A DNA stretch of 64,000 bases, from NCBI GenBank assembly GCA_028687935.1, contig JAQTZE010000002.1, positions 212,691 to 276,690 of the forward strand, in the 5' to 3' direction. The notes under the pieces were generated by a model. The model made no database searches and had not been told where the DNA came from. It saw nothing but the letters and a program-made list of their open reading frames with translations. Below are positions 24,141-33,335 of the stretch, one piece after another. Origin of the DNA: Sulfurimonas sp. GTDB lineage: Bacteria; Campylobacterota; Campylobacteria; Campylobacterales; Sulfurimonadaceae. How positions within the stretch are numbered: the stretch's first letter is position 1; the number at the start of each line of letters is the position of its first letter. The position numbers were made by a program, and so were the translations under genes.

Positions 24141-26549
24141 ATGACAAAGATATTCATTTCATCAAATACGAGTATAAGTAAGAACTTTTTTCTAGTTGCA
24201 TTTGAGCTAATCGTTATTGCTTTTTTAGTCCTTATCTTTTCAGCATGTTCGACTGAACCACTTCAGCCCGTAGCGGTACAGATAGCTTCTAAAAAAATCA
24301 ACTATCTCAAAGAGGTAAAACCTATTTTAGAAAAACGCTGTGTCGTCTGTCACTCTTGTTATAACGCTCCATGTCAGCTAAAAATGGATGCATATGAAGG
24401 GATTTCAAGAGGTTCAAGTAAAGCAAGAATTTATCTGGGCAATCGTCTTGGAGTACAAGAACCATCAAGACTTCTTATAGATGCACAGACTACACAAGAG
24501 TGGAGAGACAGAGGTTTCACTTCAGTGACTGACTCAAACGCAACTCTAGGAACAAATGACTCGATCATGTTACAACTCCTACATCACAAAATGCTCCACC
24601 CAGAGAGTATAGGGGAGTATCACAGCGAGAGTAATGATGTGACCTGCGCAAAAGATACGCAGGAGTTGGCAAAGTTTTTAGAAAAAAATCCCACGCAGGG
24701 GATGCCTTTTGGATTTCCTGCTCTACAAGAGAGTGAATATAAAACACTCCAACAGTGGCTCGCCCAAGGTGCTCCTTTGCCAAACGCAGCCGAAGATGCA
24801 AAGCTCAAAGCTCCATCTCTAAACGCAGCCAAAGAGATAGCAAAATTTGAGGCATTTTTCAATCAAAAAGATGCAAAACATATCATGAGCGCACGTTATA
24901 TCTATGAGCATCTCTATCTCGCTCATCTCTCTTTTGCAAGTGTTCCAAATGAGTTTTATGAACTCGTGCGCTCCAAAACGCCATCGCCTCAGCCTCTAGA
25001 GATTATCCCTTCTTTGCGTCCTTATGATGATCCTATGGTGGCAGATTTTTACTACCGTTTTAGAAAGATAGATGGGACGATAGTACACAAAACACATATG
25101 GTTTATGATCTCGATGATGCAAAGCTTCAAAGATATGAGGCGCTTTTTATCACGCCAACATGGCAAACGCAGCCTTTTGTTGTAGGATACAAAACGGCTT
25201 ATAACGCAGAACCTTTTAGAGTTTTTGAGCAGATTCCTCCAAGTGCACGTTATGGATTTTTACTTGATAATGCAGAGTATGTCGTACGTACTTTTATCCG
25301 TGGTCCGGTATGTAAAGGTCAAATCGCACTCAATGTAATCAATGATCATTTTTGGGTTGCGTTTATGGATCCAAAATATGATCTCTCACTCTCAAATCCT
25401 GCGTTTTTAACCTCGCAATATGAAAACCTTAAAATGCCGATAGAAGCGGGAAGCGATATGAAGCTTATCCATACTTTTAGTGATATTTACAATGAAAAGG
25501 CTATTGCGTTTGATGAAGCAAGACGAGAAGCCTATGACACGGCATACAAAAATGGTTTGGGAATAGATGCAATCTGGAAGGGTGAAGATGCTTCGAGCAC
25601 ACCGCTTTTGACTATCTATAGACATTTTGACAGCGCCTCGGTACATATTGGAGCTTTGGGCAATCTGCCTAAAACGCAGTGGGTTATAGATTATCCGCTT
25701 TTAGAGAGGATTTACTACTCGCTTGTCGCAGGCTTTGATATCTATGGAAATGTCGGGCATCAAGTCTCAATACGCCGTTATATGAGCAGGCTCAGAGTCG
25801 CAGGTGAGACGCAGTTTTTGAACTTTTTGCCAAAAGAAGATAGAGAAGAACTCTTTTCATCTTGGTATATAGGCGCTGAAGATGAGGTCAAACATGCACT
25901 TTCAAAAAATGAAACAGCTATAGAATATAGACGTAAAAATTCAAAAAGAGAGTTTGTAGAAAAGCTTGTAAACTCCCATTTTCTCAAAGAGACATCTATT
26001 GCGTTTGATAAGTATAATTATCTCAGAGAAGATGAGCGAACTCCAAAATTGCCAAAAGTGTTTCGTTCAAAACATGACTACGGGCTGGGCTTCAAGTCCC
26101 TCATCAAAGCGGGTACGCCTTTTATCAGACTCGTCAATGGAAACAACTCAAATCTTGCTTATCTTAGGATAAAAATTCCAGAGGAAGAAGATGTCGTTAT
26201 CTCGGTGATAATGAACAGATGGCATGACAACGTCTCGTTTATGTTTGATGAATCTTCAAGACTTGATCCATCCAAAGATGATCTTGATTTTGTGGAGGGT
26301 TTTGTAGGTTCTTATCCAAACTTTTTTCTCGTTGTCGAGCTGAGCGACTTGCCAGACTTTTTTGATATGATACAAAACTACGATGAGAGCGAGGAGTATC
26401 TTGCCAAGTTCTTGAAATACGGCATCAGTCGAGGCGATGCTGATTTTTGGGAACATTATGATTGGTTTCAAAAGCGCTTTCTTGAGCAGAACCCTCATGA
26501 AGGCGGTTTATTTGATCTCAACCGTTACTATTACAGAGTGCTCCGTTAG
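24141..26549 (+). CDS. cti: Fatty acid cis/trans isomerase (haem-containing)
   Basis: Periplasmic or membrane-anchored c-type haem enzyme that converts cis to trans double bonds in membrane phospholipid acyl chains, stiffening the membrane under solvent or heat stress. Seen: an N-terminal hydrophobic segment with a lipobox-like LIFSAC (C36); the haem-binding CVVCH (C67-H71) inside EKRCVVCHSCYNAPCQLK, which is diagnostic of Cti; then the long Cti body including PIEAGSD, GHQVSIRRYMSRLRVAGETQFLNFLP and SVIMNRWHDNVSFMFDE. At 802 residues it is full length. Cytochrome c maturation is encoded 45-75 bases downstream by ccsBA on the same strand, which fits its need for covalent haem. Confidence 0.9.
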   Translation: MTKIFISSNTSISKNFFLVAFELIVIAFLVLIFSACSTEPLQPVAVQIASKKINYLKEVKPILEKRCVVCHSCYNAPCQLKMDAYEGISRGSSKARIYLGNRLGVQEPSRLLIDAQTTQEWRDRGFTSVTDSNATLGTNDSIMLQLLHHKMLHPESIGEYHSESNDVTCAKDTQELAKFLEKNPTQGMPFGFPALQESEYKTLQQWLAQGAPLPNAAEDAKLKAPSLNAAKEIAKFEAFFNQKDAKHIMSARYIYEHLYLAHLSFASVPNEFYELVRSKTPSPQPLEIIPSLRPYDDPMVADFYYRFRKIDGTIVHKTHMVYDLDDAKLQRYEALFITPTWQTQPFVVGYKTAYNAEPFRVFEQIPPSARYGFLLDNAEYVVRTFIRGPVCKGQIALNVINDHFWVAFMDPKYDLSLSNPAFLTSQYENLKMPIEAGSDMKLIHTFSDIYNEKAIAFDEARREAYDTAYKNGLGIDAIWKGEDASSTPLLTIYRHFDSASVHIGALGNLPKTQWVIDYPLLERIYYSLVAGFDIYGNVGHQVSIRRYMSRLRVAGETQFLNFLPKEDREELFSSWYIGAEDEVKHALSKNETAIEYRRKNSKREFVEKLVNSHFLKETSIAFDKYNYLREDERTPKLPKVFRSKHDYGLGFKSLIKAGTPFIRLVNGNNSNLAYLRIKIPEEEDVVISVIMNRWHDNVSFMFDESSRLDPSKDDLDFVEGFVGSYPNFFLVVELSDLPDFFDMIQNYDESEEYLAKFLKYGISRGDADFWEHYDWFQKRFLEQNPHEGGLFDLNRYYYRVLR

Positions 26550-26624
26550 GAATTTGGGAAGAGCTTAACTCTGTATTAGTTTATTTAGATTAAAATGTCC
26601 TTTTTTAATGAAGGGATTATCCGA

Positions 26625-29600
26625 ATGAAACAACTTTTATCAGCCTTTAGCAGCATGAAAACCACAGTAATCATGTTGCTAATATTTGCATTTTCTATAG
26701 GCTATGCAACGATTATCGAAAATGACTACGGCACGATGAGTGCTAAAGCAGATATTTACAATACTCTGTGGTTTGAAGCCTTGCTTGGCCTTTTAGCACT
26801 CAATCTGAGCTACAATATTTACAAGTACAAGATGTACACCTTGAAAAAGGCTCCAATCTTTATCTTTCACATTGCGTTTATCATTATCCTCATCGGTGCT
26901 GCAATCACACGCTTTATAGGTGTTGAGGGCTCTATGCATATTCGTGAAGGCGAGAGTGCTACAACTATGACAAGTAGAGAAGCATACTTTATTGCAGAAG
27001 CAGCGATTGGAAATAAAGCGACTTCTTCTTCACAAATTGTCTATTTCTCAAAACGCAGCGCTAATACTCTCTCTTCTTCTCTTGAGATTGAGGGTAAAAA
27101 AGTAGATATATCTTTGCTTGAGTACATTCCTGACGCTGTTGAGAAGATAGTCGAAGACAAAGTAAACGGCAAAGCGGCTGCAAGTTTGATGGTGACATCA
27201 GGTGCAAAAGGTGAGCCGGTAATACTCAAAGAGGGTGAGTTCTTTGACAGCGGTTCTTGTGTACTTGACTTTAACTCAGGCGAAACATTTAACAAGCCTA
27301 TTGTCTCTCTTTATGTATCCAATGGCGAGATTTTTATGAAATATGCAAATGCTATGAAATATCTCAAAATGGATGACAGATCCACAGGTGATCTTAACGC
27401 TAGTGAAGCAGAGCCGTTTGTAGGACGTACACTCTTTACCTACGAAGGTACAAGCTTTGTCTTGAAAGAGTTTTTTCCTTCTGCTACAACAAAAATCGTC
27501 TCCAATCCAAACGCATCTTCAAAACAACCAGGTTATGATGCACTGCGTTTTAACGTCAGTGTAGATGGCGTTTCTAAAGAGGTTCTTATCTACGGAATGA
27601 ATGGCGTCATAGCACAAAGTTCTGAGGATATTATCAATGGCGTTCACGTTCATCTTGCCTATGGAGCACAAACACTTCAGCTACCTTTTGCAATCAAGCT
27701 TCTTGACTTTCAGCTTGATAGATATCCAGGTTCTATGAGTCCTGCTTCGTATGCAAGTGAAGTGATTCTCTTGGATAAAGAAGAAAATCTTGAAATGCCG
27801 TATAGGATTTTTATGAATAATATTTTAGAGCACCGTGGATATAGATTTTTCCAAGCTTCGTATGATCAAGATGAGCAGGGAACTGTTCTCTCAGTCAATA
27901 ACGATCCAGGGACACTTCCTTCATATATAGGATACTTTTTACTTGCACTTGGGATGTTCTGGTCACTTTTTTCAAGAGACAACAGATTTTCTAAGCTTGC
28001 ACAAAAAGCGAAAAAAGCAAGCAAAGGAGAGGCTGCCTCACTTATCGCAGTTATCGCACTGCTTGCCAGCTTTAGCCCTTCGTATGCTGAGGATTTAGAT
28101 CCTTCACTTGAGACTATTCTCTCTTTTGATAGAGCGCATGCAGAGAAATTTGGCCAGCTTATAGTACAAGACAGCGGCGGAAGAATGAAGCCTCTGGATA
28201 CACTTGCAACGGAGATCTTAGCAAAAGTCCACAGAAGCTCTTCTTTGGATGTAGGTAATTATAAACTCAGCGCAGACCAAGTCATTCTTGGGATGATGGT
28301 GAGACCTGATATCTACCGTGATATCAAAGTCATCCGTACAAAAGATGAAGCTATCAACAAACTCATCGGCGCAAAAGCAGATGCGACGTACGCCTCTTTC
28401 TCACAGTTTTTTGAAGACCCTGAGAATATGAGAGGGTATAAACTCATGAGTGCAGTAGAAGAAGCTGCAAGAAAAGAGCCAAAACACAGAGATAAGTTTG
28501 ATAAAGAAGTACTCAAAATAGATGAGAGAGTCAATATCTCTTTTATGGTCTATACGGGTGAACTTCTCAAAATTTGGCCAAAACAAAATGATCTTGCAAA
28601 CAAATGGTTCGCGACTATTGAAGCACTTCAAACTTTTACTCCTGAAGATGGCGAAGCGCTGAGAAATATTGCTGTGGCTTATTTTACATCTATAGATGAA
28701 GGACTTGCAAGTGGAGATTGGAGTAAAGCGGATCTTGCGCTTTTGGAGCTTGATAAGTACCAAAAATTCTACGGTTCAGAAGTCTATCCAAGTAAGAATA
28801 GAGTTTTGGCAGAAGTTTTTTATAACAAAGCACAGATATTTGAGCGTCTCTATCCTCTCTATCTACTCTTAGGTTTTGCGCTTTTGATACTTAGTTTTAC
28901 AAAAATACTCAAGCCTGCGTTTAAGATAGATGGCTATACAAAAGCGACACTGTGGCTTTTGGTACTCTTCTTCTTAGCACATACAATAGGTCTTGCGATT
29001 CGTTGGTATATCTCAGGACACGCTCCGTGGTCAAATGGCTATGAGTCGATGATTTATATCGGTTGGGCAACTGTTTTGGCAGGTTTTATTTTCTCAAAAC
29101 GCTCACCAATGACGATGGCATCTACGGGAATACTCGCAGGTCTTATCCTCTTTGTAGCACACCTAAACTGGATGGATCCGCAGGTGACAAACCTTGTGCC
29201 AGTACTGAACTCTTACTGGTTAAGTATCCATGTTTCTATGATTACTGGAAGTTACGGTTTCCTCGGTCTTGGAGCACTTTTGGGCTTTATCTCGCTCACA
29301 CTTTTCATCCTTAAAAATGAGAAAAACGCAACGCAGATCTCTTTTGCTATCAAAGAGCTAAACTCTATCAACGAGATGAGCCTTATGGTCGGTCTTGTCC
29401 TTTTGACTGTAGGAAATTTCCTCGGTGGTGTTTGGGCAAATGAGTCTTGGGGACGTTACTGGGGTTGGGATCCAAAAGAGACTTGGGCACTTGTAACTAT
29501 TCTTATTTATGCAGTTGTTCTGCACCTGCGTTTTATCAAGCAGGTCTATAATGACTTTAGTTTCAGTGTCATCTCACTCCTTGCGTTTACATCAGTTTTG

Positions 29601-29750
29601 ATGACCTATTTTGGGGTAAATTATTACCTCGCAGGGCTTCACTCTTATGCAAAAGGTGATCCGGTTCCTATTCCTGATTTTGTGCCTGTCACCTACACTA
29701 TCATATTTTTGATGATAGTCTTGGCGTATAGAAATAGAAAGCTAGTCTAA
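26625..29750 (+). CDS. ccsBA: Fused cytochrome c biogenesis protein CcsBA (ResB-CcsA)
   Basis: System II cytochrome c synthase that carries haem across the inner membrane and attaches it to CxxCH motifs. About 1041 residues. The N-terminal ResB/CcsB part has four helices (near residues 10-115 and 430-450) and a large periplasmic domain. The C-terminal CcsA part is polytopic and carries the haem-handling WWD-type motif SWGRYWGWDPKETWAL. The single-chain fusion is the usual form in Campylobacterota. ATG at 26625 is preferred over 26595 because AAGGGA lies 8 bases upstream of it. It serves Cti and the respiratory cytochromes. Confidence 0.93.
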   Translation: MKQLLSAFSSMKTTVIMLLIFAFSIGYATIIENDYGTMSAKADIYNTLWFEALLGLLALNLSYNIYKYKMYTLKKAPIFIFHIAFIIILIGAAITRFIGVEGSMHIREGESATTMTSREAYFIAEAAIGNKATSSSQIVYFSKRSANTLSSSLEIEGKKVDISLLEYIPDAVEKIVEDKVNGKAAASLMVTSGAKGEPVILKEGEFFDSGSCVLDFNSGETFNKPIVSLYVSNGEIFMKYANAMKYLKMDDRSTGDLNASEAEPFVGRTLFTYEGTSFVLKEFFPSATTKIVSNPNASSKQPGYDALRFNVSVDGVSKEVLIYGMNGVIAQSSEDIINGVHVHLAYGAQTLQLPFAIKLLDFQLDRYPGSMSPASYASEVILLDKEENLEMPYRIFMNNILEHRGYRFFQASYDQDEQGTVLSVNNDPGTLPSYIGYFLLALGMFWSLFSRDNRFSKLAQKAKKASKGEAASLIAVIALLASFSPSYAEDLDPSLETILSFDRAHAEKFGQLIVQDSGGRMKPLDTLATEILAKVHRSSSLDVGNYKLSADQVILGMMVRPDIYRDIKVIRTKDEAINKLIGAKADATYASFSQFFEDPENMRGYKLMSAVEEAARKEPKHRDKFDKEVLKIDERVNISFMVYTGELLKIWPKQNDLANKWFATIEALQTFTPEDGEALRNIAVAYFTSIDEGLASGDWSKADLALLELDKYQKFYGSEVYPSKNRVLAEVFYNKAQIFERLYPLYLLLGFALLILSFTKILKPAFKIDGYTKATLWLLVLFFLAHTIGLAIRWYISGHAPWSNGYESMIYIGWATVLAGFIFSKRSPMTMASTGILAGLILFVAHLNWMDPQVTNLVPVLNSYWLSIHVSMITGSYGFLGLGALLGFISLTLFILKNEKNATQISFAIKELNSINEMSLMVGLVLLTVGNFLGGVWANESWGRYWGWDPKETWALVTILIYAVVLHLRFIKQVYNDFSFSVISLLAFTSVLMTYFGVNYYLAGLHSYAKGDPVPIPDFVPVTYTIIFLMIVLAYRNRKLV

Positions 29751-29760
29751 AAGGAAGAGG

Positions 29761-30459
29761 GTGGAGTTTCAAGGTTTCAGTCCAAAGACGCTTGCGTTTT
29801 TGCAGATGATAAAAGAAAATAATAACAAAGAGTGGTTTGAAGCGCATAAAAGTGACTATGAAACACTCATCCTCGAACCCTCTCGCGCCTTTGTTGTGGA
29901 GATGGGTGAACATCTTCAAGCACTCGAACCTACAATAAACGCAGAGCCAAAAATCAATAAATCTCTCTATCGTATCTACAGAGACACGCGCCGTATGGGT
30001 GCAAATAAAGCGCCTATTAAACACCGTATAGGGTTTATCTTTTGGCAGGGAAATACAAAAAGAATGCAGAGTTCTTCGTTTTATATGCATTTCTCTCCTG
30101 ATGAGTTGATGGTTGCCACGGGTGTGCGATGGTTTGAAAAACCGATGCTCGATGCCTTTCGTGAATATATAAAAGATGAAAAACGCAGAGTTGAACTTGA
30201 TAGTGTTCTCAAATCCATCAAAGCCAAAGGCTACACTTACCTTGAAAAAGGGTATAAACGCTATCCAAAAGGTTTTAGCGCGGATATGCCTGCTGCGGAT
30301 TTGAGTCTCTATAAAGGGATGGCAACATTTAAGGTTTTAGAACCCTCCTTAATAGAAAATGGTGAATTACTAATAGATACGCTTTATAAGATATATGAAG
30401 ATATGCTTCCCCTGCAACAGTTGATGTATGCGGTGAGTTTACGAGTCAAAGAGGATTAA
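29761..30459 (+). CDS. DUF2461 family protein
   Basis: A 232-residue cytoplasmic protein with the hallmarks of DUF2461 (TIGR02453): GFSPKTLAFLQMIKENNNKEWFEAHK at the start, NKSLYRIYRDTRRMGANKAPIKHRIG in the middle, and YMHFSPDELMVATGVRWFEKP. Function unknown. GTG start with AAGGAAGAGG immediately upstream, 10 bases after the ccsBA stop. It is followed by hemH after 4 bases, so probably part of the same operon. Confidence 0.85.
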   Translation: MEFQGFSPKTLAFLQMIKENNNKEWFEAHKSDYETLILEPSRAFVVEMGEHLQALEPTINAEPKINKSLYRIYRDTRRMGANKAPIKHRIGFIFWQGNTKRMQSSSFYMHFSPDELMVATGVRWFEKPMLDAFREYIKDEKRRVELDSVLKSIKAKGYTYLEKGYKRYPKGFSADMPAADLSLYKGMATFKVLEPSLIENGELLIDTLYKIYEDMLPLQQLMYAVSLRVKED

Positions 30460-30463
30460 AACA

Positions 30464-31414
30464 GTGAAAAAAGAAGCGATAATTTTACTCAATATGGGTG
30501 GACCAAACAATCTTGAAGAGGTAGAACTTTTTCTCGTAAACATGTTTAATGATAAAAATATACTTACGATGAAAAGCTCCCTTTTACGCAAGTTTATAGC
30601 GACGATGATCACCTTTACGCGCACAGAAAGCTCCCAAGAGATATACAGAAAAATCGGGGGTAAATCGCCTCTGGTAGATCTGACGAAAAAACTTGTAGCA
30701 AAGCTTCAAGAGAGAGTCGGTGATGATGTGGTTGTTGATTTTGTGATGCGCTATACGCCACCTTTTGCCCCTGAAGTGATAGAACGCCTCAACTCTGAAG
30801 AGGTAGAGAAAATCTATCTTATCCCTTTGTATCCGCAGTACTCAACGACTACGACCAAATCTTCACTCGAAGATTTTGAAGAGGCTTACCACAACATCGG
30901 TGCAAACGCAGTCCTTGTAGAGACAAAGCATTTCTTTCAAAACGTAACCTATAACAAAGCAATATTAGAAAGTATAAGAAACGCCATGATGGATGCAAAG
31001 TATGAGGATTTTGACCTTATATTCTCAGCGCACGGCTTACCGCAAAAGATTATCGATGCAGGTGATGTGTATGAGCGACACATCAACAAGCATGTGGCAA
31101 TACTCAATACAATGCTCGATGAAGCTGGGATGTACTTTCATGAAACGCATCTCGCATACCAGTCCAAAGTAGGACCGCTTGCATGGCTCAAACCTTCACT
31201 TGAAGAGAAATTAGGCAGTGTTCGAAACAGAGGCGTTATCATCTTTCCTTTGGCGTTTACGGTGGATAACTCTGAGACGGATTATGAGCTTGATATGGAG
31301 TATCGTGAGATTGCTGAGGAGATGGGCTTTAAAGAATACCGCGTTTGCCGTTGTCCAAATGACAGTGACCTCTTTGTTGACGCTTTATGTGAAATATATG
31401 AGAAAATGCAATGA
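30464..31414 (+). CDS. hemH: Ferrochelatase, copy 1
   Basis: Inserts ferrous iron into protoporphyrin IX in the last step of haem synthesis. Seen: LLNMGGPNNLEEVELFLVNMFND at the N terminus, the active-site His in LIFSAHGLPQKII, TTTTKSSLEDF, and the Glu-containing VDNSETDYELDMEYR near the C terminus. Its position just after ccsBA links haem synthesis and haem export. GTG start; the next gene overlaps by 4 bases. A second ferrochelatase lies at 45666, so the copies may differ in regulation or in metal or porphyrin substrate. Confidence 0.93.
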   Translation: MKKEAIILLNMGGPNNLEEVELFLVNMFNDKNILTMKSSLLRKFIATMITFTRTESSQEIYRKIGGKSPLVDLTKKLVAKLQERVGDDVVVDFVMRYTPPFAPEVIERLNSEEVEKIYLIPLYPQYSTTTTKSSLEDFEEAYHNIGANAVLVETKHFFQNVTYNKAILESIRNAMMDAKYEDFDLIFSAHGLPQKIIDAGDVYERHINKHVAILNTMLDEAGMYFHETHLAYQSKVGPLAWLKPSLEEKLGSVRNRGVIIFPLAFTVDNSETDYELDMEYREIAEEMGFKEYRVCRCPNDSDLFVDALCEIYEKMQ

Positions 31415-32040
31415 AAATAGTCATCTTTGATATGGACGGGACGCTTTTAGATTCGCAAAAAGATATCACCATCTCTGTCAATTATGTGAGAGAACACAAC
31501 TATTCGCTCGCGCCTTTGAGTGAAAAGTTTATCGTCGATGCTATCAACATGGAAGTGCGAAATCTTCCAAAACTTTTCTATGGCAGAGAACTCTATGAAG
31601 CAAAGGCACGCAATATGTTTGAGGCTCACTATGAAACGCAGTGTATTCAAAATCCTTATCTGTATGAGGGGATAGCTCCTATACTTAAAGCCTTACTGAA
31701 CAAAGATGTAAAGCTCTCAGTAGCTACAAATGCTCCTACAAAATTTGCACACAGAATGCTCGGTCATTTGGGTGTCTCTGAGATGTTTGATGTCATCATA
31801 GGAGCTGATAGTGTGAGCGCGCCAAAACCTGATCCTATGATGCTCCGTCACATTCTTTCTCACTACAATTTTGATGCAAAAACAGATCAAGCATGGATGG
31901 TAGGAGACAACTCCAAAGATATGCTTAGTGCCCAAAGTGCAGGTATCGGTTCTATGTTTGCTACCTGGGGATTTTCTCCTGATGGTGAGTATGATATCCT
32001 CGTGCATGAGCCAAAAGAGATCTTGGATATAGTTTTATAA
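31411..32040 (+). CDS. HAD-superfamily hydrolase, phosphoglycolate phosphatase-like
   Basis: Haloacid-dehalogenase fold phosphatase: DMDGTLLDS with the nucleophile D7 and acid D9, SVATNAPTKFA (motif II Ser/Thr), PKPDPMML (motif III Lys) and MVGDNSKDMLSAQSAG (motif IV Asp pair). A helical C1 cap lies at about residues 15-85. Gph-type 2-phosphoglycolate phosphatase is the best guess, but substrate prediction in this family is unreliable. The start overlaps hemH by 4 bases. Confidence 0.85.
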   Translation: MKIVIFDMDGTLLDSQKDITISVNYVREHNYSLAPLSEKFIVDAINMEVRNLPKLFYGRELYEAKARNMFEAHYETQCIQNPYLYEGIAPILKALLNKDVKLSVATNAPTKFAHRMLGHLGVSEMFDVIIGADSVSAPKPDPMMLRHILSHYNFDAKTDQAWMVGDNSKDMLSAQSAGIGSMFATWGFSPDGEYDILVHEPKEILDIVL

Positions 32041-32087
32041 AAAAGTATGATAAAATAAGTTAAATTAGAGCAATAGAGGAATTTTGG

Positions 32088-33335
32088 ATGTTTAATGTTG
32101 ATCTACTCGTTGCGTTTGCGTTTATGGCCTTACTTTTTTTACGACAGGTTTCTATACTCAAAGAACCAAACAAGATAAATTATGCACCGCTTATGATCGC
32201 TATAGGTGCTATCAGTAGTGTTATCCACTTTATTCTCCAACCTGATGTCAAAGATGTTATTTATTTACTTCGTGAGTCTTTTTTCCCTCTTTTAGTTGCA
32301 CTTCTTTTATATATCGTGATGAATATTTTGCATCAAACGCAGAGCTCTCAAAACGCAAGAACGCAGGATGAGTTTATCTTTATGCTTATCACTCAGATGG
32401 ATCAGCTCAAAAAGTTTATCGCAGAGCTTGAAGAACGGATGATGCACTCAGCGACAGATGATAGAGAAGCGCAAAAAGAGATACGTGAAAAGTTCAAACA
32501 AGATATTCATGCCCTCGATGCGATTCAGACCAATCAAGCGAAATTTTTAGAAAAATTTGATGCGTTAGAGAGTTGGCATAGTGATGTCACAAAAACTTTT
32601 GAAAACTTCACAGATGTGCAGATGCCTGATCTTGATAGTGTTGTCCATAAGCATATTGATATCCTCAGAATTTCCGAACAAGATCACTATAATCAGCTCA
32701 AAAAGATTATAGAAAATGCTCTAAGTTCCAAAGAGGATCTCTCAGTAGAGATGCAAAACCTTCAAGAGAGTATGCAGAGTATGAAAGGCTTGTCGGATGA
32801 TATAGCAAAAGCTATCACGCGTCATACACTCCAACAACTCTCTGGCGTCACAAAAGCTTTTGAAAACGAGATAATCACACTCAAATCTCATGCACAGAGT
32901 GTCAAAACATCTCTGAGTGAAGGTGAAAGTACACTTGGTGCAATACGTCAGCAAAGTGAAATGATTATGCAACAGATGGTACTCTCTTCGAGCAGGATGA
33001 AAGAGTTAAAAGAACAAAATGAAGGTCTCTATGATATCGTTTCGATAGTCAAAGAGCTTATGCGCGATATTGAGAATATAAAAGCTGATTATGTAAAAGC
33101 ACAATCAGAACTTACTCATATTGCAAATGAGTTTAAAGATGTCGAGACAAAACAGATTGAAGATATGAAAAAAGAGATAGAACTCTTGAGTGCTACACTT
33201 TCAAACAAAATAGAAGAGTCTCTTTTGAAATTGCATGAGCACTATCATATCGCCGGCGATGATATCACGGACAGTGTCAAGATTTTAGCAAAAAAAGCGC
33301 AGCTTCAAAGAGGCTATGCAGAAAGTAGTAAATAG
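32088..33335 (+). CDS. Membrane-anchored coiled-coil protein of unknown function
   Basis: No named family recognised. Three hydrophobic helices at the N terminus (about 5-20, 33-50 and 65-83) are followed by about 320 residues of almost continuous Glu/Lys/Gln-rich heptad sequence, predicting a long cytoplasmic coiled coil. The ribosome site GAGGAA precedes ATG. Its stop is directly followed by the start of a GGDEF/EAL gene (TAGATG), so the pair is cotranscribed and may act together, perhaps as a scaffold for the c-di-GMP protein (inference). Confidence 0.75.
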   Translation: MFNVDLLVAFAFMALLFLRQVSILKEPNKINYAPLMIAIGAISSVIHFILQPDVKDVIYLLRESFFPLLVALLLYIVMNILHQTQSSQNARTQDEFIFMLITQMDQLKKFIAELEERMMHSATDDREAQKEIREKFKQDIHALDAIQTNQAKFLEKFDALESWHSDVTKTFENFTDVQMPDLDSVVHKHIDILRISEQDHYNQLKKIIENALSSKEDLSVEMQNLQESMQSMKGLSDDIAKAITRHTLQQLSGVTKAFENEIITLKSHAQSVKTSLSEGESTLGAIRQQSEMIMQQMVLSSSRMKELKEQNEGLYDIVSIVKELMRDIENIKADYVKAQSELTHIANEFKDVETKQIEDMKKEIELLSATLSNKIEESLLKLHEHYHIAGDDITDSVKILAKKAQLQRGYAESSK

